Origin: Hyphomicrobiales bacterium
Lineage (GTDB): Bacteria; Pseudomonadota; Alphaproteobacteria; Rhizobiales; Rhizobiaceae
Reading direction: 5' to 3'
NCBI GenBank assembly: GCA_017305935.1
Contig: JAFKJU010000042.1
Coordinates: 1-37,991, forward strand
Length of the DNA stretch: 37,991 bases
Below the pieces are notes generated by a model, which had not been told where the DNA came from, did no database searches, and worked only from the letters and a program-made list of their open reading frames with translations. Position numbers and translations under genes: made by a program. Positions within the stretch are counted from its first letter, which is position 1. Each line of letters opens with the position of its first letter. Positions 14,036 to 22,156 of the stretch are shown here, piece after piece.

Positions 14036-14284
14036 ATGTGCGCCATGTGTGAAGCCAACAAACTGTGCGACCGCCTCGAAAAGCAGATCAAGAACATCGA
14101 GGGCGGCGGCTCGATCAGTCCTGAGGTTGTCGCGCAGCTGATGCGCGAGGCCCGGGAGCGTCTTTCGACCGCTGTCCGCGCTAACGTCGTCTCGGCCGCT
14201 CTGCTGCGCGGCGAGGTCGCATTCGATGTTGTCGTCGTCGGCGGCGGTCTCGGAAGCCACGAAGAGCCTGGCGGCCTGCACTAA
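14036..14284 (+). CDS. Small protein with N-terminal cysteine motif
   Basis: An 82-residue protein starting MCAMCEANKLC, three cysteines in the first eleven residues, then a helical stretch to about residue 55 and a glycine-rich end. The cysteines could bind metal. The start has AAAGG about 9 bases upstream; a second ATG two codons in would still keep CEANKLC. The stop overlaps the next start (TAATG). A 77-bp gap before it holds a short GC hairpin (GCGGGC/GCCCGC near 13977) without a T-run. Confidence 0.6.
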   Translation: MCAMCEANKLCDRLEKQIKNIEGGGSISPEVVAQLMREARERLSTAVRANVVSAALLRGEVAFDVVVVGGGLGSHEEPGGLH

Positions 14285-14460
14285 TGGTCGGCGAGCTGAC
14301 CCGGGCCATGGTGGCCGAGAACCCGATAGCTGCGCTGGCGGTTGCCAGAGAGCTTGCCCGCGATGGCGTTGACGCCCGCGAGCTTATGGAGGCGGCCATC
14401 GCCGCCCTATCGCCCAAGCATCCCCGTAACGCCCAGATGGAAGGGAGCCGCGTCGCATGA
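14284..14460 (+). CDS. Small helical protein
   Basis: A 58-residue alanine-rich protein (MVGELTRAMVAENPIAALAV, then AARELMEAAIAALSPKHPRN in essence). It is supported by its exact fit between two neighbours: TAATG at the start and ATGA at the end. It looks helical and soluble. No function can be given. Confidence 0.6.
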   Translation: MVGELTRAMVAENPIAALAVARELARDGVDARELMEAAIAALSPKHPRNAQMEGSRVA

Positions 14461-14978
14461 GCGAGAGCGCTGCTGTCCGCGCGATGACGCGCGAGGAAAT
14501 ATCCGAGATCTTCACTGCCCTCGACCGCTTGGCCGACGACATCGACGGGTTGACCTATAAAGCCGGCCGGGAAGCAAACCTGCGCCTTGAGGATATCAGG
14601 GCGCTCGTTGGGGATTGCCTGCCCGGCGGCTTCTTCGGTCGCTGCGGCGCCTGTCATGGCGTCCTCGGCACCGACGAGGAAGTGACGGCCGACGGCGCAG
14701 GTCACATCTATTGCACGACATGCTCGATCACGGCCGCGCCTTCGACCGTGCCGGTCAGTCATACCGCATGGGCTGGCGGCGACCGACCAGTCTGCGAGGC
14801 GTTTATCGTCAGCGTCGTGCGCCGCGACGGTACTTATGACGTCGGACCTGCCGGAGCGTTTTGGTGGAGCCATACGGGGACGCCTCTCGACATCATGTCT
14901 TATGAAGTCGTCGTGCCGGCTGAGGCGCCGACCGACTGGCCTATCGACGACGTGGGGTCCGGCGATGGCGAACGCTGA
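14457..14978 (+). CDS. Zinc-finger protein of unknown function
   Basis: A 173-residue protein. Residues 1-50 form a helix-rich segment (EEISEIFTALDRLADDIDGL). A zinc-binding knuckle follows: CGACHG near 62-67 and YCTTC near 84-88. The C-terminal half (FIVSVVRRDGTYDVGPAGAFWW and YEVVVPAEAP) looks beta-rich and tryptophan-bearing. No family recognised. It overlaps the upstream gene by 4 bp and the downstream membrane-protein gene by 14 bp. Confidence 0.65.
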   Translation: MSESAAVRAMTREEISEIFTALDRLADDIDGLTYKAGREANLRLEDIRALVGDCLPGGFFGRCGACHGVLGTDEEVTADGAGHIYCTTCSITAAPSTVPVSHTAWAGGDRPVCEAFIVSVVRRDGTYDVGPAGAFWWSHTGTPLDIMSYEVVVPAEAPTDWPIDDVGSGDGER

Positions 14979-15084
14979 CGCATTAGCCTCGGCGGCTGCC
15001 ACCGGCGGCGTAGCGCTGATAAGCGCGGCCGTCTTCTTCTGGCTCACGGTCGAGGCAATCCGCAGGGCTTGGCGTGGTGAATGA
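14965..15084 (+). CDS. Tiny single-span membrane protein
   Basis: A 39-residue protein with one hydrophobic span (GGVALISAAVFFWLTVEAI, about residues 14-32) and a basic C-terminus (RRAWRGE), suggesting the C-terminus stays in the cytoplasm. GTGGGGTCCGGCG precedes the ATG. It overlaps both neighbours. Possible roles include superinfection exclusion, but nothing specific can be seen. Confidence 0.55.
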   Translation: MANADALASAAATGGVALISAAVFFWLTVEAIRRAWRGE

Positions 15085-15388
15085 CGACGCCGTGACAAAT
15101 GACGGCCAGGGCCAGCCGATCGACCGATCATCCCGCCTTCGCAATCTCCATTCCGATCCCGAATTCGCCGCCGCCCGCGACCAGCGGGGGCGAGAACGCT
15201 TCAAAGCCAGGCGCGAGGAATTGCAGCGCCTGAGTAACGCGGCCCGCCGTGGATACGACGTCCCGCCCGAGCTTGAGGCCAAGTGGAAAGCCCTCAAGCG
15301 GAAAAGAACCCTTTCAAACAACGAAATCGCCCGCCTGCTCGGGCTCAAGAAATGGCGAAAGCCAAACGAGAAGAAAGGCCGAAAATGA
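15074..15388 (+). CDS. Small basic protein with C-terminal helix-turn-helix-like segment
   Basis: A 104-residue protein, strongly basic. Residues about 40-60 form a charged helix (RGRERFKARREELQRLSNAA), and the C-terminus has LSNNEIARLLGLKKWRKPN near 80-98, which looks like helix 2, turn and recognition helix. It is probably DNA-binding. GTG starts at 15074 and 15077 are both possible; the true one is not clear. The stop overlaps the next start (ATGA). Confidence 0.6.
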   Translation: MVNDDAVTNDGQGQPIDRSSRLRNLHSDPEFAAARDQRGRERFKARREELQRLSNAARRGYDVPPELEAKWKALKRKRTLSNNEIARLLGLKKWRKPNEKKGRK

Positions 15389-15651
15389 ACACGGACGAAA
15401 AGGCAACGCTCTACAGCGCCGCCGTCATCGAGGCTCTTGCCGTTGCTGGCCGGGAGATCGGCGAGCCGGACATCAACGCGGCGATCGCCGCTCTGACCCA
15501 TGCGCAGGCCTACCTCATCGCGAAGATCACCGACCCCATCGTTAGGCGCTCGGCAGAGAAGGGGGTGATTGAGGGGCTCGGCACGCTTATCGCTGCCGAG
15601 GTCAATGCCCGGGTTGCGCTTGAGATGCGGCGGGGAGGGACGGCGCAATGA
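15385..15651 (+). CDS. Small helical protein of unknown function
   Basis: An 88-residue, mainly helical and alanine-rich protein (ATLYSAAVIEALAVAGREIG at the start, AAEVNARVALEMRRGGTAQ at the end). No motif recognised. It is linked by 4-bp overlaps both to the preceding basic protein gene and to the adenine/cytosine-N methyltransferase, so it is translated with them and may belong to the modification block. Confidence 0.6.
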   Translation: MNTDEKATLYSAAVIEALAVAGREIGEPDINAAIAALTHAQAYLIAKITDPIVRRSAEKGVIEGLGTLIAAEVNARVALEMRRGGTAQ

Positions 15652-16481
15652 CCGAATACGATCCCCGCCGCGATGCCTTCGACAGCTACAACGTTGCAAT
15701 TGCGGCTAATCGCGCGCGTCTTCTGCAGGAGCGTTGCCCGGCGGCGAAGCGCGTCGAGGTCATCGGGCAATGCGAACTGTATCTCGGCGACTGCATGGAA
15801 ATCCTGCCGGCGCTGGGCAAGGTCGATGCCGTCGTCAGCGATCCGCCCTACGGCGCGGACCACCCCGGCGACAGTTCACGTTTCAGTGGCGGCAACGCGC
15901 GGCGCGGGAAAGGTTCGGTTCACGGCAAGATCGCTGGCGATGCCGGTCCCTTCGACCCCCGACCTATGCTTTTGGGGAAGGCGCAAATCCTTTTTGGCGC
16001 GAACTACTTCGGGCATTTGCTGGGACCGGGATCATTCCTCGTCTGGTCTAAGCGCCGCCCGCACGCCTACGGAACCTTCCTGGGCGATGGCGAGGTCGCG
16101 TGGTTCTCCAAGGGGCGCGGGGTTTATCTCTTCGAGAAAATCTTCGCGGGATCGGCCATGGCGCTTGAGCATGGTGGCGACCCTTATGCGCCGAGCGCGC
16201 ATCCTTTCCAGAAGCCGATATCGGTCATGGAATGGTGTTTGGGCCATGTGCCAGACGCGGAAATTATCCTCGACCCGTTCATGGGCAGTGGCACGACGGG
16301 CGTTGCGTGTGTCCGTCAGCGGCGATCCTTCATCGGCATCGAGATTGACCCGGTCTATTTCGCCACGGCTTGCCGGCGCATCCGTCAAGAGCTTCGCCAA
16401 CCGGCAATGCTCGATGCGCCCGCGCCGACCGCCGCCAAGGTGGAACAAATAGGTCTTGATCTCGGGAGGGGTAGTGAATGA
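15648..16481 (+). CDS. DNA N6-adenine/N4-cytosine methyltransferase
   Basis: A 277-residue amino-methyltransferase using S-adenosylmethionine. Motif IV DPPY is at residues 65-68 and motif I FMGSGTTG at 211-218, so IV precedes I (beta-class order). DPPY rather than SPPY favours adenine but does not settle it. GIEIDPVYFATA (230-241) is the motif II region. No restriction enzyme lies beside it, so it is probably an orphan methyltransferase that protects phage DNA or alters regulation. It overlaps the cytosine methyltransferase gene by 4 bp. The target sequence cannot be read from the protein. Confidence 0.9.
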   Translation: MTEYDPRRDAFDSYNVAIAANRARLLQERCPAAKRVEVIGQCELYLGDCMEILPALGKVDAVVSDPPYGADHPGDSSRFSGGNARRGKGSVHGKIAGDAGPFDPRPMLLGKAQILFGANYFGHLLGPGSFLVWSKRRPHAYGTFLGDGEVAWFSKGRGVYLFEKIFAGSAMALEHGGDPYAPSAHPFQKPISVMEWCLGHVPDAEIILDPFMGSGTTGVACVRQRRSFIGIEIDPVYFATACRRIRQELRQPAMLDAPAPTAAKVEQIGLDLGRGSE

Positions 16482-18475
16482 CCGCCTCATACATCGATGT
16501 CGATATCAAGCATTTCCATCTCTTCTGCGGCCTCGGCGGCGGCGCTCGCGGCTTTAATCGTGGCCAAGCGCGGGTTGGCAGCCTGCGGGCAAAGTTCCGC
16601 TGCATCGGGGGCATCGACAGCGATCCCGCGTCGATCCGCGACTTCAGCCGGCGCGCTGGCGCGCCCGGCACAGTCATGGACCTTTTCAGCCGCGAGCAAT
16701 ACTGCGCGTTCCATGGAAAGGAGCCGCCGGCCGGCTGGCGGGAGGCATCGCCTCTTGACGTCTTCCTCGCCGCTGCCGGGGAGTTCCCGAACATCGTGTT
16801 CTTGTCGGCGCCCTGCAAAGGCTTCTCCGGCCTGCTGCCCGAGAAGTCCAGCATCACGGACAAGTACCAGGCGCTCAATGCCCTGACCCTGCGCGGCGTC
16901 TGGCTCATGCTTGAAGCCTTCAAGGACGATCCGCCCGAGCTGATCATCTTCGAAAACGTCCCTCGCATTGCCAAGCGCGGGCGCGGCCTTCTCGACCAGA
17001 TTGTCGCACTCTTGCGCAGCTATGGCTATGCCGTCGCCGAGACGACGCACGATTGCGGGGAGATCGGCGGCCTTGGCCAAAGCCGGAAGCGCTTTCTCCT
17101 GGTCGCGCGGCATCAGAAGAAGGTGCCGCCATTCCTCTACGAGCCAGAGCGTCGCCGGCTGCGGGGCGTCGGTGAAATTCTCGAAGCCTTGCCGCTGCCC
17201 GGCGACTTGGCCGCCGGCCCGATGCATCGCATGCCGTCGCTGCAATGGAAGACATGGGTTCGCTTGGCCTTCGTAGAAGCCGGGTCCGACTGGCGGTCGC
17301 TCAATAAGCTGGCGGTTGAGAACGGGCACCTCCGCGATTTCGGCATCCTGCCGGATGCGCAGTGGCATGGCGGCGTGCTCGGCGTCGTCGGTTGGAGCGA
17401 GACGGCCGGCGTGGTTGCCGGCCGATCGTCGCCGACCAATGGCTCGTTCAGCGTTGCGGATCCTCGCTTCCCGGCCAACGGCAACGAGTATTCGCAATAT
17501 GGTGTCCGCGAGTGGGCCGACACGATGGGCGCCGTGATCAACGTGAAGTCGCCCGGGCAGGGCTCGTTCTCGGTCGCCGACCCGCGCATCGAGGGGAAGC
17601 CGCGCTTCAACAATGTCTTTCGCATCGTCCCGTGGGTCGGCGCGTCGCCGGCGGTTGCAGGACCGGGCGGCCCGGCCGGCGGCTTGGCCGTAGCCGACCC
17701 GCGTCCGTCCGACCTGGCCGATAAGGCCCATGTGAAATATCGGGTGACGGCCTATGGCGAAGCTGCGGGGACGGTGATCGCGGCCTCGACCACCGGCAAC
17801 GGAGCATTCGCGGTGGCCGATCCGCGCACCGGCGGCGAGGAGGCTTCACGCTACAAGCATAGCTACCGCGTTACCGAATGGGGCGGTAGTGCTGGGACGG
17901 TGACGAGCGGACACTCGCCGTCGAACGGGGCTATTTGCGTTGCTGACCCCCGGCCGGTCGGCCTTAATGCCAAGCGTGATCACTATCAAACCGGTGGCCA
18001 TTATGGTGTCGTGACGTGGGACGATACCTCGCGCGCGGTGCCCGGCTTTGCAAAATACGACCGTGGGCCGTTCGCCGTTGCGGACCCTCGCGACGTCGAG
18101 CCCCAGCCGATTGAGGCACTGCCGAAGCCGGAGGATCGCCTCGTCGCCGTGATCCGCGCGCTCGATGGAACTTGGCATCGCCCCTTCACGACGCTTGAGC
18201 TGGCCGCCCTGCAATCGCTCGTCGATCCTGACGAGCTCGCCCCGGACTTCTCGCTCGACGGCGCGTCGGATGCCGCATGGCGAGAGCGCATCGGTAACGC
18301 TGTGCCGCCGGCTGCCGCTGAAGCAATCGCCGGCGTCATGGGAACGACCATCCTCCTCGCCCGCGCCGGCGAGACCTTTGTCCTGTCGAGCCAGCCGATT
18401 TGGGTTCGTCCGCTGGCCGCCGCGCTCGCGATCGACCACTCGCCGAACGACGTCCTTCTTCAGGGAGAATATTGA
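16478..18475 (+). CDS. DNA C5-cytosine methyltransferase with six tandem repeats
   Basis: A 665-residue cytosine-5 methyltransferase, about twice the usual size. Motifs: I HLFCGLGGG (14-22), IV SAPCKGFSG with catalytic C113, VI FENV (158-161), VIII QSRKR (201-205), IX-like FTTLELAALQSLVD (570-583), X RIGNAVPP (604-611). Between VIII and IX, where the target recognition region lies, there are six repeats of about 40 residues (about 296-538). Each reads roughly Y-R-V-x-x-W-x-x-x-A-G-x-V, then a glycine-bearing loop, then F-x-VADPR; the VADPR ends fall at 330, 370, 409, 450, 492 and 538. The unit resembles the segment normally found once before motif IX. It may give extra or altered target recognition. 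Confidence 0.92.
   Translation: MTASYIDVDIKHFHLFCGLGGGARGFNRGQARVGSLRAKFRCIGGIDSDPASIRDFSRRAGAPGTVMDLFSREQYCAFHGKEPPAGWREASPLDVFLAAAGEFPNIVFLSAPCKGFSGLLPEKSSITDKYQALNALTLRGVWLMLEAFKDDPPELIIFENVPRIAKRGRGLLDQIVALLRSYGYAVAETTHDCGEIGGLGQSRKRFLLVARHQKKVPPFLYEPERRRLRGVGEILEALPLPGDLAAGPMHRMPSLQWKTWVRLAFVEAGSDWRSLNKLAVENGHLRDFGILPDAQWHGGVLGVVGWSETAGVVAGRSSPTNGSFSVADPRFPANGNEYSQYGVREWADTMGAVINVKSPGQGSFSVADPRIEGKPRFNNVFRIVPWVGASPAVAGPGGPAGGLAVADPRPSDLADKAHVKYRVTAYGEAAGTVIAASTTGNGAFAVADPRTGGEEASRYKHSYRVTEWGGSAGTVTSGHSPSNGAICVADPRPVGLNAKRDHYQTGGHYGVVTWDDTSRAVPGFAKYDRGPFAVADPRDVEPQPIEALPKPEDRLVAVIRALDGTWHRPFTTLELAALQSLVDPDELAPDFSLDGASDAAWRERIGNAVPPAAAEAIAGVMGTTILLARAGETFVLSSQPIWVRPLAAALAIDHSPNDVLLQGEY
17363..18092 (+). 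repeat. Six coding repeats of about 120 bp in the methyltransferase gene
   Basis: Encodes residues 296-538 of the cytosine methyltransferase. Units are 39-46 residues long and end in VADPR (encoded GT/GC-x GAC/GAT CC-x CG-x). The protein pattern is kept better than the DNA, so the repeats are old and under selection at the protein level. Confidence 0.85.
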
Positions 18476-19215
18476 TGAACGACCTTTTCCCCGCTGACGA
18501 CGCGCCGAAGATCGTCCGCATCTGGGATTGCGAAACCACCGGCGAGGACCCCGAGCAGGGCGCCGAGATCATCGAGCTTGGCCGGATAGACCTCGACCTT
18601 GCCACGGACAAAATCGGCAACGCGTGGACGGCGCTCGCCAAGCCGCGCGGGCCGATCCCGCCCGAGGTCAAGGCCGTCCACCATATTACCGAAGCGCACC
18701 TTGAGGACGCGTCGTCGCTGTCGTCGCTCTGGGGTGATTTCTTCGACGGCTGCGGCGAGCATGATGTGCTCGCCGCGCACAATGCGAAGTTCGAGAAATC
18801 CTTCCACCATGGCAACGGTCGGGAATGGATTTGCACCTACAAGAGCGCGCTCGTCGTCTGGCCGGATGCCCCCAGGCACAATAACCAGGCGCTCCGCTAC
18901 TGGCTCGACATCGACGCCGAGCCCGACTTTGACCCCGCGCTCGCGCAACCGCCGCATAGAGCGCTCCCCGACGCCTACGTCACGGCCCGCATCTTGCGCC
19001 GGCTCCTCCGCGAAAAGACGGTCGCCGAGCTGGTCACCATCTCAAAATATCCGGCGCTCCTGCATCGCATCAACTTCGGCACCAAGGCGAAGGGGCTGCT
19101 CTATTCCGAGGCGCCGGCCGATTACCTCGAATGGATCGCGTTCAAAAGCGACATGAACGAGGACACCAAATTCACCGCAAAATATTGGCTCAAGAAGAGA
19201 GGGCAGGGCAAATGA
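18475..19215 (+). CDS. DnaQ-like 3'-5' exonuclease, second copy
   Basis: A 246-residue exonuclease of the DEDDh type. ExoI WDCETTG has D18 and E20; ExoIII PHRALPDAYVT has H161 and D166. ExoII reads AHNAKFEKSF, so N103 is kept but Glu107 replaces the usual Asp, which may lower activity or shift metal use. The C-terminal 60 residues (ISKYPALLHRINFGTKAKGL and onwards) form a separate tail seen in some phage and bacterial relatives. The start overlaps the methyltransferase stop (TGATG). It differs strongly from the copy at 2631-3236, so the two are not a recent duplication. Confidence 0.88.
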   Translation: MNDLFPADDAPKIVRIWDCETTGEDPEQGAEIIELGRIDLDLATDKIGNAWTALAKPRGPIPPEVKAVHHITEAHLEDASSLSSLWGDFFDGCGEHDVLAAHNAKFEKSFHHGNGREWICTYKSALVVWPDAPRHNNQALRYWLDIDAEPDFDPALAQPPHRALPDAYVTARILRRLLREKTVAELVTISKYPALLHRINFGTKAKGLLYSEAPADYLEWIAFKSDMNEDTKFTAKYWLKKRGQGK

Positions 19216-20087
19216 CCGACCTTGAACATGACGTGCAAACGGCCGTCGCCAAGGCGCGAAGCAGGGGCCATGAGCTCCGCCACGAAGATGTGATGGCACT
19301 CGTCGATTTCGCCGAGCAGGCTGGGGCGGTCGCCAACCGCCGCGTGACGGACCTGCTTGAAGCGAACAACCGATACCTCGAAGACGCGCGCAAGGCGCGG
19401 GCGGTGGCCGCCATGTGGCACCGGACGGCGACCCGGTCGATCGAGGATGCTGGCGAGCAGCGGAGCAAATTGGTTGAGGCGAAGCGCGATCTTGCCGCTG
19501 CGATCGAGCGTATCAACGAATTGACCGACCCGGCGCGCGGCTCCTTCACCTATCACGAGGTTGAGGCGGCTCTCTGCGTCTGGGAATGGATCAACGCAGT
19601 CACCGACCCCAGGCACAAGCCGTCCGCCCATGAGGCTGGCGTCGGTGCCTGGCGCGAGAATGTGGGCACCGTTGAAGCGCGGCACGCGTCGTACGATCTT
19701 GCGCGCTATGTCTTGCGCGTATTCGCAGCTGGCAAGGCCATCAACGGCGAGGAAGCGTGGGGCGGATGGGCTTACGATTGGGAAGTTATCCCGGCCATCA
19801 TCCGCTATGTTTCGTTCGACGCGTCCGGTTACAAATTCGACGGTTGGGCCGCCACGGAGATCGCATTGAATGCGATCTCCGACCTCGATGCGCAATACGC
19901 GGCGCCCGCGCCGGCCGCGCCGACGCAGACTGACGCGCTCCTCGACAAGGCGATCGAGATCGCTGTTTCGCAGGCGCTTCGACCGTTTCTCGGCCAGCGC
20001 AACACCCCGGAATTGAGAATGAGCCTCGCCGGCGCCGTCGGCGGTGCTGTCGCAGGCGCGATCGCCGAAAAGGAGACAGTGCAATGA
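19212..20087 (+). CDS. Phage protein with N-terminal coiled coil, unknown function
   Basis: A 291-residue protein. Residues about 30-110 are a long charged helix (coiled-coil-like). The middle (about 115-220) is aromatic-rich, with ALCVWEWINAV and GGWAYDWEVIPAIIRY. An Ala/Pro linker follows, then a C-terminal helix pair with a glycine/alanine-rich end. No family recognised. It overlaps the exonuclease gene and the next gene by 4 bp each. Confidence 0.6.
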   Translation: MTDLEHDVQTAVAKARSRGHELRHEDVMALVDFAEQAGAVANRRVTDLLEANNRYLEDARKARAVAAMWHRTATRSIEDAGEQRSKLVEAKRDLAAAIERINELTDPARGSFTYHEVEAALCVWEWINAVTDPRHKPSAHEAGVGAWRENVGTVEARHASYDLARYVLRVFAAGKAINGEEAWGGWAYDWEVIPAIIRYVSFDASGYKFDGWAATEIALNAISDLDAQYAAPAPAAPTQTDALLDKAIEIAVSQALRPFLGQRNTPELRMSLAGAVGGAVAGAIAEKETVQ

Positions 20088-21106
20088 AAGTCACTCGCGA
20101 AGTTCTGGAATTCGAGGACGGCCAGCTCGTCAAGATTGGTGGCATGCGCCCGGAGTATATGGATGGGCACCGTCTTATCAAGGCGGTCAGAGACATCGCT
20201 GCCTTGTTGCTTTCGGTAGAGGGCGGCGGGCCGGCTCTTCCCAAGGCCACCGTCAAGCAAGAAGCTGGCGGCCGATGCGACATCTGCAGAGAGCCGATTT
20301 ACCCGAACGACATCTGCTCGATGGATGTAGAAATGGGCGCGTGCCATGCGGCATGCTTGGAGGGCTCGCCTGTCGTGGACCTCGAAACCGGCGAGCCCGT
20401 GGACGGGCCGGCACATACCTTCCGATATGAGGAATGTGAGCCGAATGGCGGCTGGCCCTATCAGAAGACCTTCGACGCCATCTCGGCCGCCACCTCGATC
20501 ACCGGCGGCGGCAAGGTCGAGCACGGCGGCGCGGCGATCGCGATCTCGGTTACGAAATTCGCCGAGGCGTTCGGCCCGATGCCTGTCCTGTCCTCGGTCC
20601 CCGTCGGCTGGAAGATGATGCCGCCGGCTCCTACGGACGAGATGAAGAATGCTGTCCGCAACATCGCCGGCGCCCAGGCTCTGGCGTTCGGCTTGGCGGC
20701 ATACGGGACGTTCTTTGCGACCGCGCCCGCCCCCCAGCCTCCAGCAGAAGGAGGGTGGATGCCCAGCCAAGCCGTGAACGATGTCCTTGCGGAACGTCGT
20801 CGTCAGATCGAAGCCGAAGGCTGGAGCGTCGAGCACGACGACGCGCATGAAGATTACAGCCTTGCCAAGGCAGGGTGCATCTACGCTGTCGGCGCGACCA
20901 TGAACGGCCCGGATCGGGCTGTGATGGATGAGTTTGGGGCATCCGGCACGCCTGCATGGATGAAAGAACTTTGGCCTTGGGACATAAAGTGGTGGAAGCC
21001 GAGTAGCCGCCGGCGCGACCTCGTCAAAGCCGCTGCATTGATCGTTGCTGAGATTGAGCGTTTGGACCGTCTCCCGCTCGCTCCGGCCAATGGAGGCCAT
21101 CAATGA
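20084..21106 (+). CDS. Multidomain phage protein with zinc knuckle
   Basis: A 340-residue protein in three parts. A zinc-binding segment lies at about 63-92 (CDICREPIYPNDICSMD, then CHAAC). The middle holds an Ala/Gly-rich region. The C-terminal 105 residues (NDVLAERRRQIEAEGWSVEH, then WPWDIKWWKP and RRDLVKAAALIVAEIERLDR) form a module I recall as common at the ends of phage early proteins, function unknown. The protein looks modular, as in ea22-type phage proteins that shuffle their ends. It overlaps both neighbours by 4 bp. Confidence 0.65.
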   Translation: MKVTREVLEFEDGQLVKIGGMRPEYMDGHRLIKAVRDIAALLLSVEGGGPALPKATVKQEAGGRCDICREPIYPNDICSMDVEMGACHAACLEGSPVVDLETGEPVDGPAHTFRYEECEPNGGWPYQKTFDAISAATSITGGGKVEHGGAAIAISVTKFAEAFGPMPVLSSVPVGWKMMPPAPTDEMKNAVRNIAGAQALAFGLAAYGTFFATAPAPQPPAEGGWMPSQAVNDVLAERRRQIEAEGWSVEHDDAHEDYSLAKAGCIYAVGATMNGPDRAVMDEFGASGTPAWMKELWPWDIKWWKPSSRRRDLVKAAALIVAEIERLDRLPLAPANGGHQ

Positions 21107-21408
21107 GCGGTGGGTCTCTGAATTACGTCTATGTCCAAGTCAACGATGCTGCGCAGGAGATCCAGCGCCGGGCGGAGACGACGCTTCAGCGAGCTTTCGC
21201 GGCGCACATGATGAAGGTCGCGACGGCTCTCCACGATATCGAATGGCTTTTCTCTTGCGACACTGGTCCGGGCGACGAGGTCGAAGCGATCAAAGCCGTT
21301 CTTGCCGACGATGCCGAAATCAGGACGGCTATAGAGGAGGCCGAGCGCGTCAAAAACGACCTTGAGCGCCTCGTATACGAAGCCCTCGCTGCTTACGAGG
21401 TGCGCTGA
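21103..21408 (+). CDS. Small MSGGSLNY-type protein
   Basis: A 101-residue helical protein starting MSGGSLNYVYVQV, a beginning shared by many small phage and bacterial proteins of unknown function. Two histidines (AAHMMKVATALHDIEWLFSC) and an acidic stretch (CDTGPGDEVEAI) lie in the middle; the C-terminus is a charged helix. It overlaps its upstream neighbour as ATGA and joins the next gene as TGATG. Confidence 0.7.
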   Translation: MSGGSLNYVYVQVNDAAQEIQRRAETTLQRAFAAHMMKVATALHDIEWLFSCDTGPGDEVEAIKAVLADDAEIRTAIEEAERVKNDLERLVYEALAAYEVR

Positions 21409-21719
21409 TGGCGGCCGGCTGGCGCGACAATAGAGGCAGGTTCCACGAAGTGCCCGGCGCGCAGCCGGGCCAGTCATGCCGGGTGGACACGGGCGCGGGC
21501 CTTTGCTTCGTCAAGGTCTGGGATGAGCTTGATCCCGATCACCAGGCGACGCCGCATCTGCGATCGTCAGAATACCGGGAGAGGAGCGACGAGTATGTCG
21601 TGAAATGCTCCTGCGGCTGGTATTCTTTCATCGCGGGATGGGCCTATACGTCCGAGAAGTCGGCGGAAGCTGAAATCCAGCGGCGGTTCGCTGCGCATAT
21701 CGAGGAGATAAGAGGGTGA
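21408..21719 (+). CDS. Small protein of unknown function
   Basis: A 103-residue protein. It has a CSCGWYSF segment near residues 64-71 and a C-terminal helix ending IQRRFAAHIEEIRG, a pattern like small phage zinc proteins that lack a second knuckle. His, Cys and Asp residues are scattered through the first half. No family assigned. Its stop overlaps the GTG of the next gene. Confidence 0.6.
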   Translation: MAAGWRDNRGRFHEVPGAQPGQSCRVDTGAGLCFVKVWDELDPDHQATPHLRSSEYRERSDEYVVKCSCGWYSFIAGWAYTSEKSAEAEIQRRFAAHIEEIRG

Positions 21720-22156
21720 GCGCAATTCTTTCCGCGTGCGGGTTATACCGGTATCGTCTTGAGCGCAGCTTCGCCGCGCCGGCCGACTGGCCAACCTATG
21801 CTTTCTTCGGCGTCAACGGCTCAACGGCCGACGCGACACGCGATGACCACACAGTGAGGAAATGGATCGGATTTTGCCGCACCTTCAAGGCGAAGCGCTT
21901 TGTCGTCGGCAATGCGTTCGCCTTCCGGGCGACCGATGTCCGCGAACTTGCCCTCGCGGCTGACCCCATCGGCCCGGCCAATGACCGCTATCTCGCCGAG
22001 ATCATCGCCGAAGCGATGTCTTCGCCCTACGAGCAAGTCGTGCGGGGCATAACTCAGGTGGGGGTCTCCCTCGCCCAGTTGAACGAAAAGCTTGCTTCTA
22101 TGGTCAGCACCAAGGCCGGCGATGGCCACCATAAGGACGAGCGAAACCCTCCCTGA
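21716..22156 (+). CDS. DUF1643-like protein with replaced C-terminus
   Basis: A 146-residue protein. Residues 1-95 match what I know of DUF1643: LSACGLYRYRLERSF at the start, F-x-x-N-x-STADATRDDHTVRKWIGF, then FVVGNAFAFRATDVREL and DPIGPANDRYL. The usual C-terminal half, with its W-G and P-H-P-L segments, is missing. Instead 45 unrelated residues follow and the last 17 are encoded antisense to the end of the thermonuclease gene. This looks like an old deletion or recombination junction. The GTG start overlaps the previous stop. It is the last gene of the rightward early region. Confidence 0.75.
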   Translation: MSAILSACGLYRYRLERSFAAPADWPTYAFFGVNGSTADATRDDHTVRKWIGFCRTFKAKRFVVGNAFAFRATDVRELALAADPIGPANDRYLAEIIAEAMSSPYEQVVRGITQVGVSLAQLNEKLASMVSTKAGDGHHKDERNPP

